Positions 23,342 to 35,873 of a DNA stretch of 64,000 bases are shown here, in pieces. The first letter of the stretch is position 1; every line of letters starts with the position of its first letter. The DNA is from Ehretia macrophylla. Its lineage: Eukaryota; Streptophyta; Magnoliopsida; Boraginales; Ehretiaceae. The notes beneath the pieces were generated by a model. That model ran no database searches. It was not told the origin of the DNA and saw only the letters and a program-made list of their open reading frames with translations. Position numbers and translations under genes: made by a program. Location of the stretch: assembly GCA_037974665.1 (NCBI GenBank), contig CM075783.1, positions 40,933,712 to 40,997,711 on the forward strand, in the 5' to 3' direction.

Positions 23342-26340
23342 TTTTCTTAGTCACTGGTATTTTTTCTTCTTCCAAGTGTTTGATAAAATATCACAAAGGG
23401 GTTAATGCTGGCCTTGAAAAGGTGAGTGACATACTTATATGCAGAGATCAAATGGGGTTCTAGATTCTTCTTGTCTTGCTGACAACGAAAAGTGGACAAA
23501 GTAGGAGGACGAAGTCTGGCGTGGAAGTTACCAAAAAAAAAAGAAGTCTGCGTTGGAACATAAATATATCAACGTAGATTCCATAGTCTTATTCCTTTTC
23601 ATGACTAGGACAGGCATATTTGACCCGACTTGAACGTAAATCGTTAATACAACACTTAATTTATTTAGTTAGGTGACGGAACTAACTAATTATATTGAGA
23701 CGATAAACTAAAATAAGTATATATAAACATGTTTATATAAAATATAAATAAGTGCATCCCGTATTATTAGAGGATCCTAACTAGACACCCGAACATAAAA
23801 AGGAACAAGAGTTTCATCACAAGCCAGTGCCTAACATATTTGTTTCATGTAAGGGTCAGAACTTTTAGGGTCTATTGATCAAAGTCTTATATTACATTTT
23901 ATAAATGATTATTTTCACCATTGGAATTAGTACTTTTAAATTATTCGACGATAAATTTACCTAACCAATGCTTCCTTTCAAAAGTTCGATACTTATAAAG
24001 TAAACAAAATTAGCATAAGAGATATATTTCGTTTCTATAATCGAATCATAACTAAGATTAATCGATATGGGTTTCTATCTAAAAAATAATTAATATTATC
24101 TAAACTATTAATTTTATATAATAATCTTAAAACTCATAATTTGTCAAAGCAATTTAGTCTCCAAAATTTTCTTGTCTTAGTTACTAAGAAAGTAGCCGCT
24201 ATGAAGAAGTCTACGTTGGTACACAAGCCAAGGTCAACATACTTTTGTCATCTTATTCCTTTTGATGATTCGGAAGAGCATATTAAACCAAATTATTACT
24301 TTGAAATTCGGAAAAGGCGTTACTATATTCCTTATCTAGAATGTACATGAATGGTCCGACGCAACTTATTTCAATGAGATTCAAAGTTGCACGATGCGTA
24401 GAAAGTGATAAAGAACAAAAGTAAATGGGAAGAGATAAGGAATTCTTTTTTTTTTTGATTGGATATAATAAGTCGAAATGATGGTTTGAATTCAAAAGTT
24501 TTTTTTTTTAATAATCGTTATTTTATTATTTCATCTAATTCTCAAATAAAGATAAGAAAATTAATGCTAATACTACGTTTATGCAAAATTCGTTTACAAG
24601 ATGGATATTACACTAGTGAATCGTTTGACATTTTGTAAAAAAGGGGACTAGTGAAAGTTAGAATATTCGACTTACTTTTGCCTCATCAAATTGGTAAAAA
24701 AAAATTGGCCAAAATGGTTGCAAAAAAGAAAATCAACCATGGGTGGGCTTTAGAATAGTTTACTATTACATAACAATTCTATTAATGTTAGGAGGTTTGT
24801 ATTTTTTTTTTTTTTTTTTTTTTTGTCAAAATGAGGTATATAGTCAGTTCAATACATAAAAATATTAATTATAAGAATTTTAATGTGAAATTTTCACGTT
24901 TAATAAGAAGCCATAGTAGAATAAGTTGGTGATAATAGAATAAAATTTCTTTTAATTGACAAATAAAGATAAAATTTGGTGAAAATTACTTGTCACTTCT
25001 TTGTGAATATTCCTTTCATCGAGGGCTTCCAAACAAGCTAAAAGTTAATAAGGGCACATGGTTAGTGACTGAATTTCATACCATTAGAATAATTACTCGG
25101 CCATTTGCTATTTGGTTTAGTGGTATAAATAATTCTTACTTTAAGAGCGAGAAATTTTGAGATCAATTATCGTGTGTAAAATGATTCAAGCCTTGAATCA
25201 AAAGTAAAAAAATAAAATAACTACTCGAGGAAGGATTGAGAAATTTGTTGACGAAAGACAAACTTTTGAAAATTCGATGATGGTGTGTGGTATAGTCTCA
25301 TTGCAAAGGAATAATAAAGTGAATGGTACTTTTCTTTTTTGTTAATTTAGGTCTTTTGCTTAAGGGAGTTAGCAAACCTAGAATAATGCTTTCAGAATTC
25401 TTTATTCTATAAGACTTTTCTTAGGATTGAGGAGGGAATAAATAATAAAAGAAATAAAAAAATAGATTATGTCTTATTTAAATAAGATTCAGAAAAGACT
25501 ATGCATTTTTTTTTTTTTTTGGTTGAGAAAAGATTATGTGTTTTTTTATTTAGATTGAAAAGGAAATCAAAGAAAAAGATAAATTTTATAAACAAATTAA
25601 TATCTTTTTCCCTTTCTAATATGTATTCTTTTATTTTTCTTCTTGCTAATAGTAATAAAGAAATTGACAATAAATCCAAAATTCAATCACTTTTTATGAC
25701 CCTGTATGAATGATTATGCATATAAATAGAGGCGGAGTTAGGTTGCGTTATTAATGGAGCTAAAATCAAATAATTAAACACTCATATATAAATAAAATTT
25801 TTTTCAGTGGAGACTAAAATAATTTTTTAATTTAAAAATATCTTAAAAATTTACACATTTTAAGATAAAATTTGAATTAAATAGAAGTTGCGATCCTCAC
25901 ATTCTTAAGAGTGGCTCCGTCACTGCATATAAACGATTAATCAATCTTCCTCCAACCCTCCCGATCCAAACAATGGGATTAAATTGCTTCCCAATCAATC
26001 CTTTTCTTCCTAAACCCCCAATTCAAATACCCTATTAAGTGTGTAGAATAAAATCACCAAGTCGACTAATCAATATGATGTGCAATATCATTCCCATCGT
26101 TTTATTATATAGATTGAAACTTCTAGTGACGCTTGTACCCTTTCACATCTAAGTAGTTTTTCCACGAAGCAATTGGTTTTCGACCACAGAAACGGGAAAA
26201 AAAAAAAAAGGAAAAACAAAACAAAAGCAGAAAGCTATAAGAAGTTGATAGTTTAATGTAGTCGGTCCTCCACTGTCTCCTTGTCTGTCGAATGATTTTT
26301 GGTTTGACGACTAAGAAAGAGAAGAGAAAGTATGCTAACA
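23342..26340. other. 5' flank of nucleoredoxin copy A, partly shared with copies B and C
   Basis: The leader around AAGTGTTTGATAAAAT (about 23,375) matches copy B at about 31,790. The block 23,870-24,030 matches 32,508-32,705. The blocks 25,223-25,400 and 26,080-26,140 match 37,110-37,245 and 37,410-37,480 beyond the copy C relic. No gene is recognised; the ORFs are low-complexity Phe/Lys/Ser frames. Confidence 0.6.
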
Positions 26341-26384
26341 AGTCTCAGTCAGGATAGTGACAGATTTTACAAAAAGTGACAAAG

Positions 26385-26480
26385 CCGGTTACATTAGAAT
26401 GATAATGGGATAGCTTAGGAAAAAATTATCATCCGGTTACATTAGAATGATAAGGGGATAGCTTAGGAAAAAATTATCAT
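26385..26480 (+). repeat. 48-bp tandem duplication, two copies
   Basis: The unit beginning CCGGTTACATTAGAATGATA occurs at 26385-26432 and again at 26433-26480 with one or two changes. It looks like a recent local duplication. Confidence 0.9.
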
Positions 26481-28130
26481 CTTACAAATATAAGAGATGT
26501 ATCACTTTTTTATCGGACTCTAAAAGAGAAAGTAGTTCATTTATTGAATGAGAAAACATAAACCAAAAGGTTGCATCAAAATATAATTTGTCAATTAATT
26601 TATATATTTATTAGGTTCACGATACATGTGATTCACATGAAAATCCGCGCATCGCTGCAAAATACTTTTGCAATCTCCAAGTCGAGGAGTTAAATAACTA
26701 TGATTTTGGAGTGGAATCATGAAATCCCTAGGATCAAATGCAAAATAGTATGGATACTTTTATAATTGTACATTAGATTTTCTGGTATTTTAATTACATT
26801 TTGTAATATATTCTTATAAATTAGACAATCTATTGCTATTACACAAAGGTGCAATGAGTTATATTTGTTTAAATTATTCAGTGTTGTTACATTTTTATAA
26901 ATCATACCAAGTGTTGTTAAATTGTTATATTACAGGGTTTAGTGCACACCTGATATAATAAAAGGGTGGCTTTTTGTAAATATCACCCACTTAATTTATA
27001 ATTAGTTCCGAACAATTTATTTTGTATACTTTTGTGATGTAAAACTAACAGATGTTGGTGACTTAAATTAATCTTTCCAATTATATATTACGTTTCAAAT
27101 CCAAAGCAACCCACTCTAGCATACGGTAATTCTAATTTACAAAATTGTCAAAAAATAGGTTGTTTTAAACGAACTAAAATATAGTAAAGGCTTTTTAAAT
27201 TAATATTCGATAAGTTAATAATCTCTTTTAAATAATAAAAATATCAGGTTCAGTGTAAAAACTTAGTAATTTAGATAAAATTATAAGATAATATATTTAA
27301 AATATTTCCTTTGTATTTTATTGATCCAAATATTTTATAAATTAATAATTAGCTAAAAATTACATAATTTATTGACTATGAGATTAGAGAAACTTGTTAT
27401 AATCCTAATTCTGATATGAGATTAGAGAAACTTGTTCTAATCCTAAGGGCATCCTCAATAAAGTCTTTAAATACAAAACTTTCTTAATTTAGGTATTTTT
27501 AGAGACACAGTCTCCATTTTCTTCCACAAATTTGTTGAAAAAAATAGAGACTGAGTCTCTATATTAGCATCTTTTAAGCCAAAAGTAGTGGACCCTACAT
27601 ACTTTTGTCATGAATAGTATTGCATTTAGAGACTAGAGTCTCTAAAAATACCCAAATTAGGAAAGTTTTACATTTTAAAGACTCCATTGAGGATAGCCTA
27701 ATTAGATTCTTATCTTCTACGATCATTAGACTTTTGTACTTGTTTTTTCAAATTGGCTTAAAAAAATATGAGTTACTTTATAAAAAAGATACCACAAATA
27801 TAATATGTTCATTATTAAGTCAAAAAAATTAAAAATATATCGCTAAATTAATAGTTATTAATTTATCAATAAATTAATATTTCGCTAAATTAATAGAATT
27901 TATTGATCCAACACTATTAATTTAAAGAGGTTATACTGTAAATAGGATTTGGAACTTTTAGATTTTTATTGTAAATCTATATACTCAAAAATACAAAATT
28001 ATCTAAACCTATAATTCGCCCTTCTTGTAAACTTGCCAACTTTTGCTACTGTTTTAATGATTTCACCTTCCAAATTTCGGGATTTTTAGTGATCATACCT
28101 CCAAATAGCATTCAGGCGCATTAATAAAAT
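26481..28130. other. Intergenic DNA between nucleoredoxin copies A and B
   Basis: AT-rich, with one MITE (27447-27698). Its left part includes the shared 3' flank of copy B from about 26,840. No gene is recognised. Confidence 0.6.
27447..27698. mobile_element. Tourist-like MITE (family T1)
   Basis: The ends GGGCATCCTCAAT and ATTGAGGATAGCC are inverted repeats, and the flanks are TAA (27444-27446) and TAA (27699-27701), the 3-bp target-site duplication of PIF/Harbinger elements. The inside has inverted GAGTCTCTA/TAGAGACTC-like motifs. It is noncoding, 252 bp, and related to 30977-31308, 39957-40270 and 52427-52761. Confidence 0.85.
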
Positions 28131-28526
28131 CGTTACGAGAGAATCCAAATCCGAACAAAAGCAACCATCAAATGGAAACTACATGAATCCAAAGTATCTT
28201 GAACCCAAATTGTAATCTTGTATAAATTGCTCTGCTTCTAATGATATAACGTGTTACAATCCAACCAGTACTTGAGATGATGAGATCAAGCTTTAGAAGA
28301 TTTATAAGATAACAAAGCTTCGCAATCAAAATCCAATCTAAAATCTAGGACTTTTCACAAGTAGAAATTTGTGTCTTAAATGAAGAGACGAGAGATTAAG
28401 AGTTCAAACCACAATTACACGTTTTTATTTTACGTATAATGTCGCTATACTATATGTTCTGTATAAACTTGTCTGCATCAAAGATATGTAACTGGCAAGA
28501 CAAAGATTGAACTTGCAATGGGGTTG

Positions 28527-31500
28527 TCAATCTTCGTGACAAACATCTCCCTCGCAAACCAAACCTTCTTCTGGCTTCCGGCCCTCAACCTCTACGGCAG
28601 CATCCTCGTCTTTGGCTTCCTTCTTGTCTTTCAATGCACACTCGGGGTGGAGATCAAAGTCACATTCTTTGCAATCAAACGTCCAGATCAACCCTCCCTT
28701 GTCACAAGCATCACAAGTATATATCTTAGTTCTACTAAGCACAAGCTGGTGTTCATTGTGTAATGGATGTTTTATTTTCTTAGGCCACCCCTTCGCCATT
28801 TCCTCATACTGTGCCTCGAACTCCTTTAAACGGTCCTCTGTAAACGGATAAGCATCAGCACCATGATACATTATAAGACTTCTACCGTCGGTTGTGACAG
28901 TCTTTCCATTTGGTCCAATTGCAACTAACATAGGAATACCATGAACCTTGAAATGGCGAGACAATGTTCGCTTTCTTTCGTCTCCAAGAGGAAGCGCCAG
29001 CCACGGCATCTGGGAATAGTGTTCGTCAAAGGATTGTTGATCTCTGTCACCGGAAACAAAGATCACTGCAAATGCATAATCTTTTGCCCTCATCTTGTCA
29101 TATGCTTCCACTAGTGTTGGCAGAAAAACACGGCATGGAGGACACCATTTAGCAGAGAAGTAAATGAGTATGTGCTTCCCAACCAGATCAGAGACAGGAA
29201 TCTACACAACACAAGGAACCATACAGTTAGTTATTACAAGAGCGAGAAGTTGATATTGGCCTTATATAAATCTAACATCAGAACACGTCCTGAAATCAGA
29301 TATTTGCTCTATCAATGAAGCAACAAAGTGTTAATTAGGGTGGCAAACCGTGCAAACCATAGGCGACAAGGTAAAATGTAAAGAGAAATTCTCCGTGTAT
29401 CGTTCCAATTTTATCGGATGTCCCCAATAGTGAAGTGTCTTACCCTGATTCCATCTTTTCCAATTACAAAATTGCGATCTTCAGATACCAAAATTGACTC
29501 CAATGTCTGTGATTCGTGCTTTGCCTTCTCTATCTCCTCAAACTCGGCAAATTTCTCAGGTGTGAAAGGATATGCCTCGACACCATAATCTTCAATTGCT
29601 TCAGCAACATTTTGGTTACGCGTCTTTCCATCTGGTCCAATGATGACTAGAGTGGGTACGGTACAGAGCCGAAAGTATCGTATTAATTTCTCGCAACTCT
29701 TGTCCTTGAAAGGTAGTGAGTACCACGGCAAGCCCTCGAGCACTTCCTCAAATTCTTCTTCATCATCATCAAGTGGTATCATCACAATCTCAAAATTCTC
29801 TCCCTTCTCCTTCAACTTTTTATACATTTCATTGAGTTGTGGAGTAAAAGTCTCGCAGTCATCGTCCGTTGACATTGCAAAATACAAACCTACAGTCTTT
29901 CCTTCAAGTTCAGAAACAGGTTTCTGCATAAACGTAGATGTAAAAGTAACAATCATCCACTAAACGTTCGGATTTCAGTTGAAAAAAACTGAAAAACGAG
30001 TATTACCTTCTTTCCATCACCCGTAATCACATAATCACGCGATTGTGAGACTAATACAGATCTCAGAGATTGATTCCTCCTAGCAGCTTCTTCCTCCTCT
30101 AAAATTTCTTCCATTCGCTCCGGGGTAAACGGATATCCTTCAACTCCATACTCATTTATAACCTCAACTGCATCATCATGCAACACCTTGGCATTCTCAT
30201 CAAGGATCACAAGAAGAGGTATTCCTTCGACATTGAAGAACTCATCCAATCGATTGCGTGCCTCAGAATCAGAGAATGGAATGGCGAGCCACGGCATTTT
30301 TTGAAAATTCTCTTCGAAGGCCTTATCATTTTTGTCACTAGAAACAAACACGATCTCGAAATCGCCTTTCGGGAGGAGTTCATTGTACAGCTCTTCTAAA
30401 GTTGGAGTAAACTGCAGACACGGACCACACCATGATGCTGCAAAATACAATCCAATTTTCTTCCCCTTTAAACTGTCAACTTTAACCTGTGAAATTTCAA
30501 AATTTATCGCAAATATTTTGTTAAATTCAGTTCTGTTTCATTGAGCTTTCCTTAAAGTATGTCTAAATTCCAGACAATTACTTTCAAGAATAGACAACTC
30601 GTTTGATAAATTGTCATCCACATTGAAACATGATCATCAAAGATTCAGATAAGATTATAGAGATATAGATTCATAAAAACTTACCATTTTTGACAATTTG
30701 AGACTCGGGTCTCTAAAAACCATTATTAATGATTTAAATATATATGGGGCCTACCACCTTTGTCAACTTTTACACCAAAATATAGACCCAATCACTTTTT
30801 AGGTCTCTAAATTTAGAGCCAAAAAAGTAAATTGGGTCTCTATTTTAACTCAAATCTCTAAAAAGTGGTGGGCCCTATGTATATTTAAATCATTAAAAAG
30901 TGGTGGGCCCAAGTCTCTAAAAATAACCAAAAATAATAATTTTTTGTGAATAGTACTCCCATTAAAGATACCCTAAGGACATCCTCAATGGAGTATTCAA
31001 ATGCAAAACTTTCTTAATTTAGGTATTTTTAGAGACTCCAATCTCTAAAAATAACACTATTCATGACAAAAGTACGTAGGGTCCATCACTTTTGGCTTAA
31101 AAGATATCAAAATAGAGATCCAGTCTCCATTTTCTTTCACAAATTTGTTAAAGAAAATAGAGACTGAGTCTCTATATTGGCATCTTTTAAACCAAAAATA
31201 ATGGATTCACGTACTTTTGTCATAAATAATATTGCTTTTGGAGACTGGGATCTCTAAAAATATCCAAATTAAAAAAAATTTATATTTTAAAAACTCTATT
31301 AAAATAACTTAACTAAGGAATTTTCTTTAAAACCTCAGCTATTTTTGAACTTCACATGAACGCGAGATCCATGCACTAGGCACCCAGAGAGTTTTAGATG
31401 GACCCATCAACCAAACTTTTTTCTTACATTTATAAGAGAGTGATGTAGACCCCACATGAGAGTGGGGTCCACACGCTACATAAAGTCAGATTGACACGTT

Positions 31501-31765
31501 TTTTTAGATGGACCTCAACCAAAATCTCTTCTAGATTGCATGCATAATAACCCAATTCTCGCAATCAAGAGAGAATTTTTTTATTAAATAATAAAATAAA
31601 AATTATTACGTAGAAGTAAAAGGGTGAGAAATTAATAATTAATGGAAAAACGACGTCGTAACGTACTTCGTCACCATTGTTTCGGATGAGAAAATATCTG
31701 CCGGACGAGGAAAGAAGGGAGTTAAGATCGTCGGCACTGCGTACACCATCTTCTTGATCAGCCAT
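28527..31765 (-). CDS. Nucleoredoxin 1-like protein, copy B
   Basis: Four exons on the minus strand (31765-31667, 30486-30007, 29923-29444, 29201-28527) join in phase 0 to 577 residues. Exons 2-4 have exactly the lengths of copy A (480, 480, 675 bases); exon 1 is 12 bases shorter. Domain 1 has WCGPC at 52-56 and domain 3 has WCPPC at 372-376. The degenerate domain 2 reads STDDDCETF where copy A reads STYQGSAAF, so B keeps one Cys there. The C-terminal zinc-binding segment ([20 protein letters not shown]) is intact, and the tail ends EGDVCHED. All splice sites are GT-AG and no break was seen. It is a tandem paralogue of copy A, 8.3 kb apart, same strand, and probably also works as a disulfide reductase. 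Confidence 0.95.
30685..30976. mobile_element. Partial T1-related MITE in intron 1 of copy B
   Basis: The right end, GATACCC followed by TAA, and inner GGGTCTCTA and GTGGTGGGCCC motifs match the T1 group, especially 39957-40270. The left terminus is not recognisable. It abuts the next element through a shared TAA. Confidence 0.6.
30977..31308. mobile_element. Tourist-like MITE (family T1) in intron 1 of copy B
   Basis: It begins GGACATCCTCAATGGAG after TAA (30974-30976) and ends in a diverged inverted copy near 31308, followed by TTAA. The arms contain TCTTAATTTAGGTATTTTTA, as in 27447-27698. Copy A lacks it, so it arrived after the gene duplication. Confidence 0.7.
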
Positions 31766-31901
31766 TTTGTTAGTCATTGAATTTTTATCTAAGTGTTTGA
31801 TAAAATCCGACAAGTGGTGAAGTGAAATGCTATCCAATTTCTCGAAGCAAAGAAATAGGATCAGCGAATTAGACTGGGTTGACAAGTCAAAATAAATTAA
31901 A

Positions 31902-32360
31902 GAGTGAAGTGCACCAAATCCCTTTATACTTTAGTGAAAGTGCACAACACCCCCCTATAGTTCAAAAACTCCCTGAACTAGTCCCTATGTTTTTTAAAAG
32001 TGCACAACACCTCCCTCCAAATATAAAATCCGTCATATTTAACGAATTTTGTAAAAAAGACGTAAATACTCTCATTTTTTTTTCATTTATCTCTTTTGCC
32101 ATTTCCTCTTTTATTTAGGCCAAAAAACAAAAAAATGGTAATTTGCTCAATTCATATAATTATTTAATAAATAAATTCGTTAAAAATCTCACTTAAAGCG
32201 TGTAAAGTACACTCTCTATTAAATTTAACGGTTTTTTTAACAGTAGGGGGGTGTTGTGCACTTTTGAAAAATTACAATGACTAACTCAGAGGGTTTTTAA
32301 ACTATAGGGGGGTGTTGTGAACTTTCGCTAAAGTACAAGGGGATCTGATGCACTTCACCC
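31902..32360. mobile_element. Foldback MITE, Mutator-like (family M2)
   Basis: A 459-bp element with imperfect inverted arms; its ends read GAGTGAAGTGCACCAAATCC and, at the right end, the complement GCACTTCACCC. Inner arms hold AGTGCACAACACC and GGTGTTGTGCACT. The flanks are identical, taaattaaa at 31893-31901 and 32361-32369, a perfect 9-bp target-site duplication. It lies about 140 bp upstream of the copy B start codon, so it may be in the promoter or leader region. Confidence 0.9.
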
Positions 32361-33340
32361 TAAATTAAAATGACTAGTTTAGGATGTGTTAGTTTTATTA
32401 TTTGAATTATGAATATCGCATGTCAGTATATAATATGCATAAGTATATTTTATGTGACTACAAGCAATTATTTGCGAGATTTTAGGAAAGGTTCGAAATA
32501 TTATATGGTCTATTGAATATAATCTTATATTGCATTTGGTAAGTATTTTTTTTTCTTCTTTTTTCCTTTTGGTCATTTAAAAGACTATTTTTACGGCTTA
32601 ATTTGTACTTTCAAATTATATGACAACAAGTTTACTTATCCACCAACGGCCAATGCTCCCCTTCAAAAGTTCAATACTTGTAAAATTATACAAAATTAGG
32701 GTAAGAGAATTATTGTCTTCTCCATCTCCTAAGGTACGTGACAGGAGTGACCAAGAAGATTAACATAAGAAAAAACAAAGGGAGTTTTATTTATATAATT
32801 TCTATTTTATTTCATTGGTGTTAAGGTGGGAGGTTAAGTGTAGGAAATATAAATTTTTTCTTAAATTTATAACACGAGTTTTGTTTATAAAATTCGAGTT
32901 CTGAATGTTGAGACGTGAACAAATCTCTTTTCTTTCTTTATATGGAAAAATAATATTTAGATTACGTGCACATCAAATTGATCAGTTTTCAGGACAACCT
33001 TTGTATCACTATCAATATCGAATTTCGATAAATCCTAATGGGATGGGGCAATTAATCTGATTGTAGTTATGTTTTAGAATAAGATTTTAGTTGAAAGTCT
33101 GAATACTAAATAAAATAACGACGAGCAAGTCACACTAAGCTGGGAAGAGATGGAGAAGACAAGATATACAAGCTATAATATAGTAGCTATATATATATAT
33201 ATATATTTAATACTTCTCTTGCCCTACTTTAAAGTACAAGAAAAATTGTGAAAAGCAACAGTTCGTCTCCATTTTGTATTACGACGAAAATTTTGATGCT
33301 AAGCATAATGATAATTCAGTAACTACTTGGAGATGACATA

Positions 33341-33465
33341 GATAAGTTGTCTCCAAAACGTCTTCCGTTGGCGACTATTTAAAGACTACATGATAAGCCA
33401 TCTCTAAAACGTCTTCAGTTGACGACTACTTAACAATGAGATAGATAAGTCGTCTCTAAATTTAG
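33341..33465 (+). repeat. Tandem repeat, about 51 bp, 2.4 copies
   Basis: Units starting GATAAG(T/C) at 33341, 33392 and 33444 share GTCTC(C/T)AAAACGTCTTC(C/A)GTTG. They are moderately diverged and the last copy is partial. Confidence 0.75.
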
Positions 33466-33623
33466 AATAATTTATAATATCAAACTTTTAAAATTAAAGG
33501 AACATTATTAGCCATATTGACGTAAAGGTAAATCATCAAGGAACATTTTCTTGGGGCAAATTAATGGCAAGTCTGTGATCATCATGCAGCATGTGCACTT
33601 ACACTTTTCCCACGTAAGGTTTT

Positions 33624-34023
33624 GGATAAATTTCACACTTAGTCCCTATTGTTTAAATATTTTGTCAATATAGTCTTTAGTATTTTAAAAGATTCATAGA
33701 GGTTCCTAATATTTATAAAAGTTATTCAAAATAGTCTCTATTGTTCAAATTTAGCTAATTTGGTCTTTATTATTTTTCAAAAAATTCAATTTAATCCCTA
33801 TTGTTTCCTGAAAAAAATCAATTCAATTCATGCATGTTATCCCTATTTGGGGACTAAATGAAATTTTATGAAAAATAATAGGAATTAAATTGACTAGTTT
33901 TAAATAATAGGGACTATTTTGAACACTTTGTAAATATTAGGGACATTTGTGAATTTTTTAAAACATTAAAGATTAACTTGAAAAAAATAGCAAACAATGG
34001 GGGACTAAGTGTGAAATTTACCC
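33624..34023. mobile_element. Foldback MITE, Mutator-like (family M1, copy 3)
   Basis: It begins GGATAAATTTCACACTTAGT and ends with the inverted complement GTGTGAAATTTACCC. The flanks taaggtttt (33615-33623) and aaaggtttt (34024-34032) match at 8 of 9 bases, a 9-bp target-site duplication. It has the same length, 400 bp, as copy 2. Confidence 0.85.
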
Positions 34024-34698
34024 AAAGGTTTTATACGAAAAAATAAAAAAGCTTTTTCTGTTCGACTAGAAAGATGAAAGAGTACAAGTAAATTATTCTC
34101 GCTGCAGTCCTTTCATAACAACTTGATGAAAAAAATCAATAGCGGTAAAATGATGATGTAATTTTGATAAAATATTATAAACCTAAAAATGTGGAGACCA
34201 AATAAATCATCATCACTTTACTGATCTCTCTAATTACATTCGACCTAAAAGAAAGATTTTTTTTTTATAATGCTAAAATTTTAATATCTTAATTATTACG
34301 ATTTAGAAACTTACAAACTATTTATTACCATCCCTACTGATCACCCGAATTATATAATGTAGTGGCAGAATTCATCTCAGGCCTAGTCTAAATAAATAAT
34401 TGGATTTGGGTAACTCAAACTTATATGACCAAGGGCCTAGCTTGGGCCACAAGATGATATAAGTCTATAAATAGACATGTCCTAAGGAGAAGGAGAGGAC
34501 ACGATAACCACGCTTTGAGTCTTTTGGGATAGGACAAGCTTGCTAGTGCTCACTAAGAAAGGGATTATAAAGGTAAAAACCACGTGATTTAAATAATAGA
34601 TCTATAGAGGTGGATGGTCTACACATAAAACATTAGATGTATATTTGGAATCAATGAACTGCTCTTGAAGTTTACAATGAAACTAAGATTGATATTCA

Positions 34699-35378
34699 GG
34701 CTCCGTTTGTTTGTCGTAAAATAACTTACTTGTAAAAAATATTTCAGTGAAAAATATTTTATTAGAAAATAAAATATTTTCCTCCGTTTGTTTATCGTAA
34801 AATAACTTGCTTATGAAAAATATTTTCAGTGAAAAATATTTTCTTAGAAAATGTTTTCAGAGAAAAATATTTTCCTGAACTCTGTTTGTTTGTAGTAAAA
34901 TAACTTGTTAGAGGAAAATGTATCCCTGAAAAATAGAATACTGAAAAATATTTTCTGGTGTTTGGATGTATAATAAAAAATATTTTCTGACATGAGATTT
35001 ATAAAAAAAAAATATACACATAAAATAGGGGTGGTTAAGTTCCAAAAAATATTTTCATCTCCCAAATAAATGAAAATATTTTCTTAAATTTTGAACTAGC
35101 CGTTATTTTTTACCAGAAAATATTTTTTAATTGACCAATTTTCCAGTGTTACTAAATACCGGAAAATCTCCAAAAAGTAGCCTACCATTTTTGACAGGAA
35201 AATGTTTTCCGGTTGATCAATTTTTCAGTGTTACTAAAAACCGAAAAATCTCCAAAAAGTAGCCCATCATTTTTGACTGGAAAATATTTTTCGATTGACT
35301 AATTTTTCGGTATTACCAAACACCGTAAAGTAAGAAAATATTTTCCGGAAGAATATTTTACGGGAAACAAACGGAGCC
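34699..35378. mobile_element. Non-autonomous TIR element (family H, copy 1)
   Basis: It begins GGCTCCGTTTGTTTGTCG and ends with the inverted GAAACAAACGGAGCC. The inside is built of many diverged GAAAATATTTTCC-like modules and repeated internal copies of the end sequence. The end sequence suggests a hAT relative, but no clear 8-bp duplication was found. It lies just left of the dead nucleoredoxin copy. Confidence 0.7.
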
Positions 35379-35625
35379 TCAAATGGAAAACAAGTAGAAT
35401 CTTTTCTTATCTTCTCTGCTTCTTCTGCTTCATCTTCACTCTTTACATAGTAAATCCAGCTTTCTGTGCCTCACATGCTTTTCATCAGATTTCATTAGGC
35501 CATTACAACTCACTCAACCTCATAGGCATGTAAAATACGTAGAACAGAAGAAGATATCTCGAGTCTTTTGTTGATCAGGCAACACCTGGATTTGAACTAG
35601 GAAAAAAGGATCGGCTTATTCATTA

Positions 35626-35873
35626 ATGTTCTTCTGCATTTCTCGCGCGTAACACATCCTTCTTCATAAGTTGATTTATTCGCTCATTCGTGAAAGGATA
35701 CGATCTGCATTTTTTGTCACTGGAAACAATCACGCTCTCGAAATCTCCTTTCTGGAGGAGTTTATTGTACGCGACGCATCTGCTAAAATTGGTGTAAATT
35801 CCTGACATGATTCACAAAATGGTCCTGAATAATACAACCCAATTTTCTTCCCCTTCAAACTGTCAACTTTAAC
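35626..35873 (-). pseudogene. Nucleoredoxin copy C, exon 2 relic
   Basis: Read on the minus strand this begins [17 protein letters not shown], as in exon 2 of copies A and B, with the normal splice acceptor before it; the first part of intron 1 (to about 35,960) also matches. The active site is FCESC instead of WCGPC. A one-base frameshift follows FTPILADA (about 35,770-35,780). After KGDFESVIVSSDKK about 70 residues are missing before YPFTNERI, and the frame ends in a stop after RNAEEH. Exons 1, 3 and 4 were not found. It is a dead fragment of the same tandem family; intact copies lie at 20,224-23,341 and 28,527-31,765. Confidence 0.9.

Larger units (their letters stand above)
32370..35600. 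other. Intergenic DNA between nucleoredoxin copy B and the copy C relic
   Basis: It contains the shared upstream flank of copy B (32,508-32,705), a 51-bp tandem repeat, MITE M1 copy 3 and the first of two TIR elements that bracket copy C. No gene recognised. Confidence 0.6.

Noticed and set aside
33327-33465. CRISPR-like array
   Set aside because: Whole units of 51 bp are repeated, without distinct repeat and spacer parts, and the DNA is plant nuclear.
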